In this document: in pieces, positions 5,492 through 7,034 of the stretch
Layout: every line of letters begins with the position of its first letter
Position numbering within the stretch: the first letter of the stretch is position 1
Origin: Fibrobacter sp.
GTDB taxonomy: Bacteria > Fibrobacterota > Fibrobacteria > Fibrobacterales > Fibrobacteraceae
Direction: 5' to 3'
Length of the DNA: 7,034 nt
NCBI GenBank assembly: GCA_017520105.1
Contig: JAFWRL010000288.1
Location: 1-7,034 of the forward strand
Position numbers and translations under genes: made by a program
The notes under the pieces: model-generated
What the model saw: the letters and a program-made list of their open reading frames with translations, nothing else
Databases searched by the model: none
What the model was told of the DNA's origin: nothing

Positions 5492-6640
5492 ATGCTCTGC
5501 CACTGGCTTTATCAAACAACTCACATCGACCTTTTCGACGGACGTCTGTTCCGCGCAGGCTCTGCCGCCATGCTCTCCATCATCTTGGTGCTCTTCTTTA
5601 TGCCAAAGTACATCCGCTTTTTGCAGAGATTGGACGCCACCAGCGATTTCGACAAGGACGGAAAGACAAAATCGCCCCCGATTATGGGAGGTCTCCTTCT
5701 CGTCGTCATCGTGGAAATCGTATCGCTGCTTGTGTGCCAGATGAACGGCTACACCATTTCGACACTCGTCATTTTAGCGCTGTTCAGTGCCGTCGGCGCC
5801 ACCGACGACATGGCCAAAATCCGCGCCAAGCGCCTCGTGAATCAGGGCAAGCTCAAAGCCGCCGACTACATGGACAAAGCAGACGGCATATCCAGCACAC
5901 TCAGACTCGTTCTCTACTTTTTATTCAGTTTTGTCGTTGCCGTTTTCTGCTACAAGTTCATTCCCGAACTCAAAGGCGACTTGACCATTCCGTTCTGCCC
6001 TATTGACGTGTTCCAGATTCACCTTCCCAACTGGATTTTCGTTGCATTCATGACGTTCGTCATCGCGGCATCCGCAAACGGAACGAACTTCACGGACGGT
6101 CTCGACAGCCTCGTTTCTGTACCGATTCTCACCAGCATGTTCTTCGTGGGTCTTGTGGCCTATGTGAGCGGTAACTTTATCTTCAGCCAGTACTTGAGCG
6201 TGCCGTATCTCCCCGGCTGCGATGAACTTGTCCCGTTGGCGACCTCCATTGCTGGCGCGTTGCTCGCTTATCTGTGGTTCAACAGCCCTCCGGCCGAAAT
6301 CTACATGGGCGACGCCGGTTCTGTCGGTTTCGGCGCTACCATCGGCATCATGTTCATCTTGGTACAGGCGGGACTATTCCTCCCCATCGTTTGCATCATC
6401 ATCATCGCCGAAGCATGCTCCGTGCTAATGCAAATCACCTGGTTCAAAATAACCAAAAGAGCGACTGGCACAGGCAAACGCATCTTCCTTTGTGCGCCAC
6501 TCCACCACCACTACCAAAAGAAGTGGGACGGACGCTTCCCGAGCAAGCCCCTCATGAACTCCAAAATCGTATGGCGCATGCACTTGGTGAGCATTTTTGC
6601 GCTCATTTTCAGCATGGTCGTGTTCTTCGGTATAAGGTAG
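5492..6640 (+). CDS. mraY: Phospho-N-acetylmuramoyl-pentapeptide-transferase (MraY), 382 aa
   Basis: MraY moves phospho-MurNAc-pentapeptide from UDP to undecaprenyl phosphate, making lipid I at the inner membrane. The signatures are in order: PPIMGGLL (62-69), ATDDMAKIRAKR (103-114) with the Asp pair D105/D106, NFTDGLDSL (199-207), FNSPPAEIYMGDAGSVGFG (263-281) with the catalytic-site D274, and GKRIFLCAPLHHHYQKKW (328-345) with the HHH motif at 338-340. About ten hydrophobic segments are visible. At 382 residues it is longer than the E. coli enzyme (360); the HHHYQKK form is like Bacteroidetes MraY, and extra residues follow the HHH motif (346-358). The start at 5492 matches the family N-terminus (MLxHxLY), but there is no Shine-Dalgarno. 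Usually mraY sits in the dcw cell-wall cluster; here it stands alone. WecA/TagO is unlikely given the HHH and PxMGG motifs. Confidence 0.95.
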   Translation: MLCHWLYQTTHIDLFDGRLFRAGSAAMLSIILVLFFMPKYIRFLQRLDATSDFDKDGKTKSPPIMGGLLLVVIVEIVSLLVCQMNGYTISTLVILALFSAVGATDDMAKIRAKRLVNQGKLKAADYMDKADGISSTLRLVLYFLFSFVVAVFCYKFIPELKGDLTIPFCPIDVFQIHLPNWIFVAFMTFVIAASANGTNFTDGLDSLVSVPILTSMFFVGLVAYVSGNFIFSQYLSVPYLPGCDELVPLATSIAGALLAYLWFNSPPAEIYMGDAGSVGFGATIGIMFILVQAGLFLPIVCIIIIAEACSVLMQITWFKITKRATGTGKRIFLCAPLHHHYQKKWDGRFPSKPLMNSKIVWRMHLVSIFALIFSMVVFFGIR

Positions 6641-6686
6641 AATGCGGCTTCGCCGCAGTTACTAGTTATCTGTAAATAGTTACTAG
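6629..6686. repeat. Post-mraY compound repeat: GGTATAAGGTAG, GCGGC-TTC-GCCGC, two GTTACTAG
   Basis: GGTATAAGGTAG (6629-6640) resembles the AGGTATGAGGTATG unit at 627 and 663 and contains the mraY stop codon. It is followed by the palindrome GCGGC-TTC-GCCGC (6644-6656) and by two GTTACTAG units (6658-6665, 6679-6686) like those at 1670-1712. The arrangement joins elements of the first and second gap repeats, which suggests they are parts of one modular repeat family. Confidence 0.6.
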
Positions 6687-6689
6687 AAA

Positions 6690-6707
6690 AGCCCCGGCAA
6701 CGGGGCT
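6690..6707. terminator. Hairpin terminator, probably bidirectional
   Basis: AGCCCCG (6690-6696) and CGGGGCT (6701-6707) form a perfect 7-bp stem with a GCAA tetraloop (GNRA type). On the plus strand CTTGCTTTACTT follows, a broken T-run, 50 nt after the mraY stop. On the minus strand the stem is followed by TTTTCTAG, better for a terminator, and would serve the gene whose remnant lies at 6761-6838. Bidirectional use is inferred. Confidence 0.7.
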
Positions 6708-6760
6708 CTTGCTTTACTTCGCGAAAAGTCCAAATTCAGATATACTAATTCCGAATTTAC

Positions 6761-6838
6761 TTAGTCCTTGACGCAGCGGACGCTGAGCGATTCATTTTTG
6801 TAATCAAGTTTCACGCTCGGATCGTTTAGTTTAGAAGA
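6761..6838 (-). pseudogene. C-terminal remnant of a Fibrobacter FISUMP-type (major paralogous) protein
   Basis: Reading leftward from 6838 to TAA at 6763-6761, the frame gives SSKLNDPSVKLDY followed by KNESLSVRCVKD and stop. The ending SVRCVKD is the kind of terminus I associate with TIGR02145 Fibrobacter succinogenes major paralogous proteins. The frame has no Met and meets a stop at 6881-6883; upstream of about 6840 the DNA turns AT-rich and the translation (ILRIFKRGR) loses protein character. Only about 26 codons survive, so the rest of the gene was probably deleted. The 3' hairpin at 6690-6707, with T-run on this strand, fits its old terminator. Assignment rests on a short match. Confidence 0.55.
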
Positions 6839-6984
6839 TCTTCCCCTTTTGAATATCCGTAAAATACAAAAATAATTTGTTTATCAGATAACAACAAAAC
6901 TAATCTTGCAGAAATCACTTTTATCATTTTCTTTTTTGTAGCCCCTAAAGAAAAAAACATCCTATTTTCACAACTTCAACTATT
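6839..6984. other. AT-rich stretch with no gene seen
   Basis: Together with the preceding repeats, terminator and remnant this fills the 359-bp gap after mraY. The stretch is clearly more AT-rich than the rest of the window and has runs such as TTTCTTTTTTG and AAAGAAAAAAAC. All frames are broken; I see no RNA gene or clear operator. It probably contains the upstream promoter region of the gene starting at 7000 and sequence left by loss of the FISUMP gene body. Confidence 0.5.
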
Positions 6985-6992
6985 ACTATATT
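6985..6992 (+). promoter_or_regulatory. Putative -10 element of the last gene (ACTATATT, 7 nt before ATG)
   Basis: ACTATATT ends exactly 7 nt before ATG 7000, identical in octamer and spacing to nrnA's element at 1799-1806. TTTTCA at 6965-6970 lies 16 bp upstream of the TATATT hexamer and could act as a weak -35. The spacer ACCTCTT has no Shine-Dalgarno, so a leaderless transcript is inferred. Confidence 0.5.
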
Positions 6993-6999
6993 ACCTCTT

Positions 7000-7034
7000 A
7001 TGAATATCATCGAAACTTTGAATGCAGCGGGTCA
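7000..7034 (+). CDS. Start of an unidentified protein-coding gene (3' end outside window)
   Basis: ATG 7000 opens a frame reading MNIIETLNAAG up to the window edge, 11 codons plus two bases. The base composition returns to that of the other genes exactly here, and the promoter-like ACTATATT with 7-nt spacing supports this start. The fragment is too short to assign a family. Confidence 0.55.
   Translation, partial: MNIIETLNAAG

Noticed and set aside
6274..6675. Plus-strand open frame of 133 codons inside the mraY region
   Set aside because: It overlaps the most conserved MraY motifs in another frame; its His/Arg-rich translation is a frame shadow.
6732..6758. AAATTC ... GAATTT inverted repeat as an operator
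   Set aside because: Only 6 bp arms of AT-rich sequence 15 nt apart in a decaying region; no nearby start on either strand for it to control.

Overview
The window looks like chromosomal DNA of a Fibrobacter-type bacterium (Fibrobacterota). The reasons are a lipoprotein with a very long serine-rich linker, a C-terminal remnant ending in SVRCVKD like the Fibrobacter major paralogous (FISUMP/TIGR02145) proteins, dispersed intergenic repeats, an MraY of Bacteroidetes-like type, and weak or absent Shine-Dalgarno sites. The assignment is inference from pattern recognition; no search was run.

Layout, left to right. The window opens inside a PLP-dependent sugar aminotransferase (+, ends 628). A repeat-filled gap (629-810) separates it from a convergent Cof-type HAD phosphatase (-, 811-1656). 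A second repeat-filled gap (1657-1813) lies between that gene and the divergent nrnA-like DHH phosphoesterase (+, 1814-2767). Next comes an unrecognised Ser-linker lipoprotein (+, 2836-4233). It converges, 8 bp apart, with a two-gene minus-strand operon: a zinc-ribbon protein (5319-4939) followed 4 nt later by a LysE/RhtB-type exporter (4934-4242). A divergent promoter region (5320-5491) leads into mraY (+, 5492-6640). The last 359 bp before the next gene start (7000) hold repeats, a strong hairpin terminator, a decayed FISUMP tail on the minus strand and AT-rich DNA with no gene.

The genes do not form one pathway. They are mostly single transcription units: surface-sugar synthesis, nucleotide or oligonucleotide turnover, a surface lipoprotein, small-molecule export and peptidoglycan lipid I synthesis. 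I see no defence island, CRISPR array, integrase or RNA gene.

The most interesting signals are non-coding. (1) Four genes share a CTANATT element placed exactly 7 nt before ATG, which predicts leaderless mRNAs; the lipoprotein instead has a strong AAGGAGG site. (2) Four different 13-bp palindromes of identical geometry (5-bp stem, 3-nt loop) have mostly different stem sequences. Three of them recur with the same companion repeats between genes, and a further copy of one has entered the exporter gene in frame. (3) Repeat units begin at or overlap stop codons.
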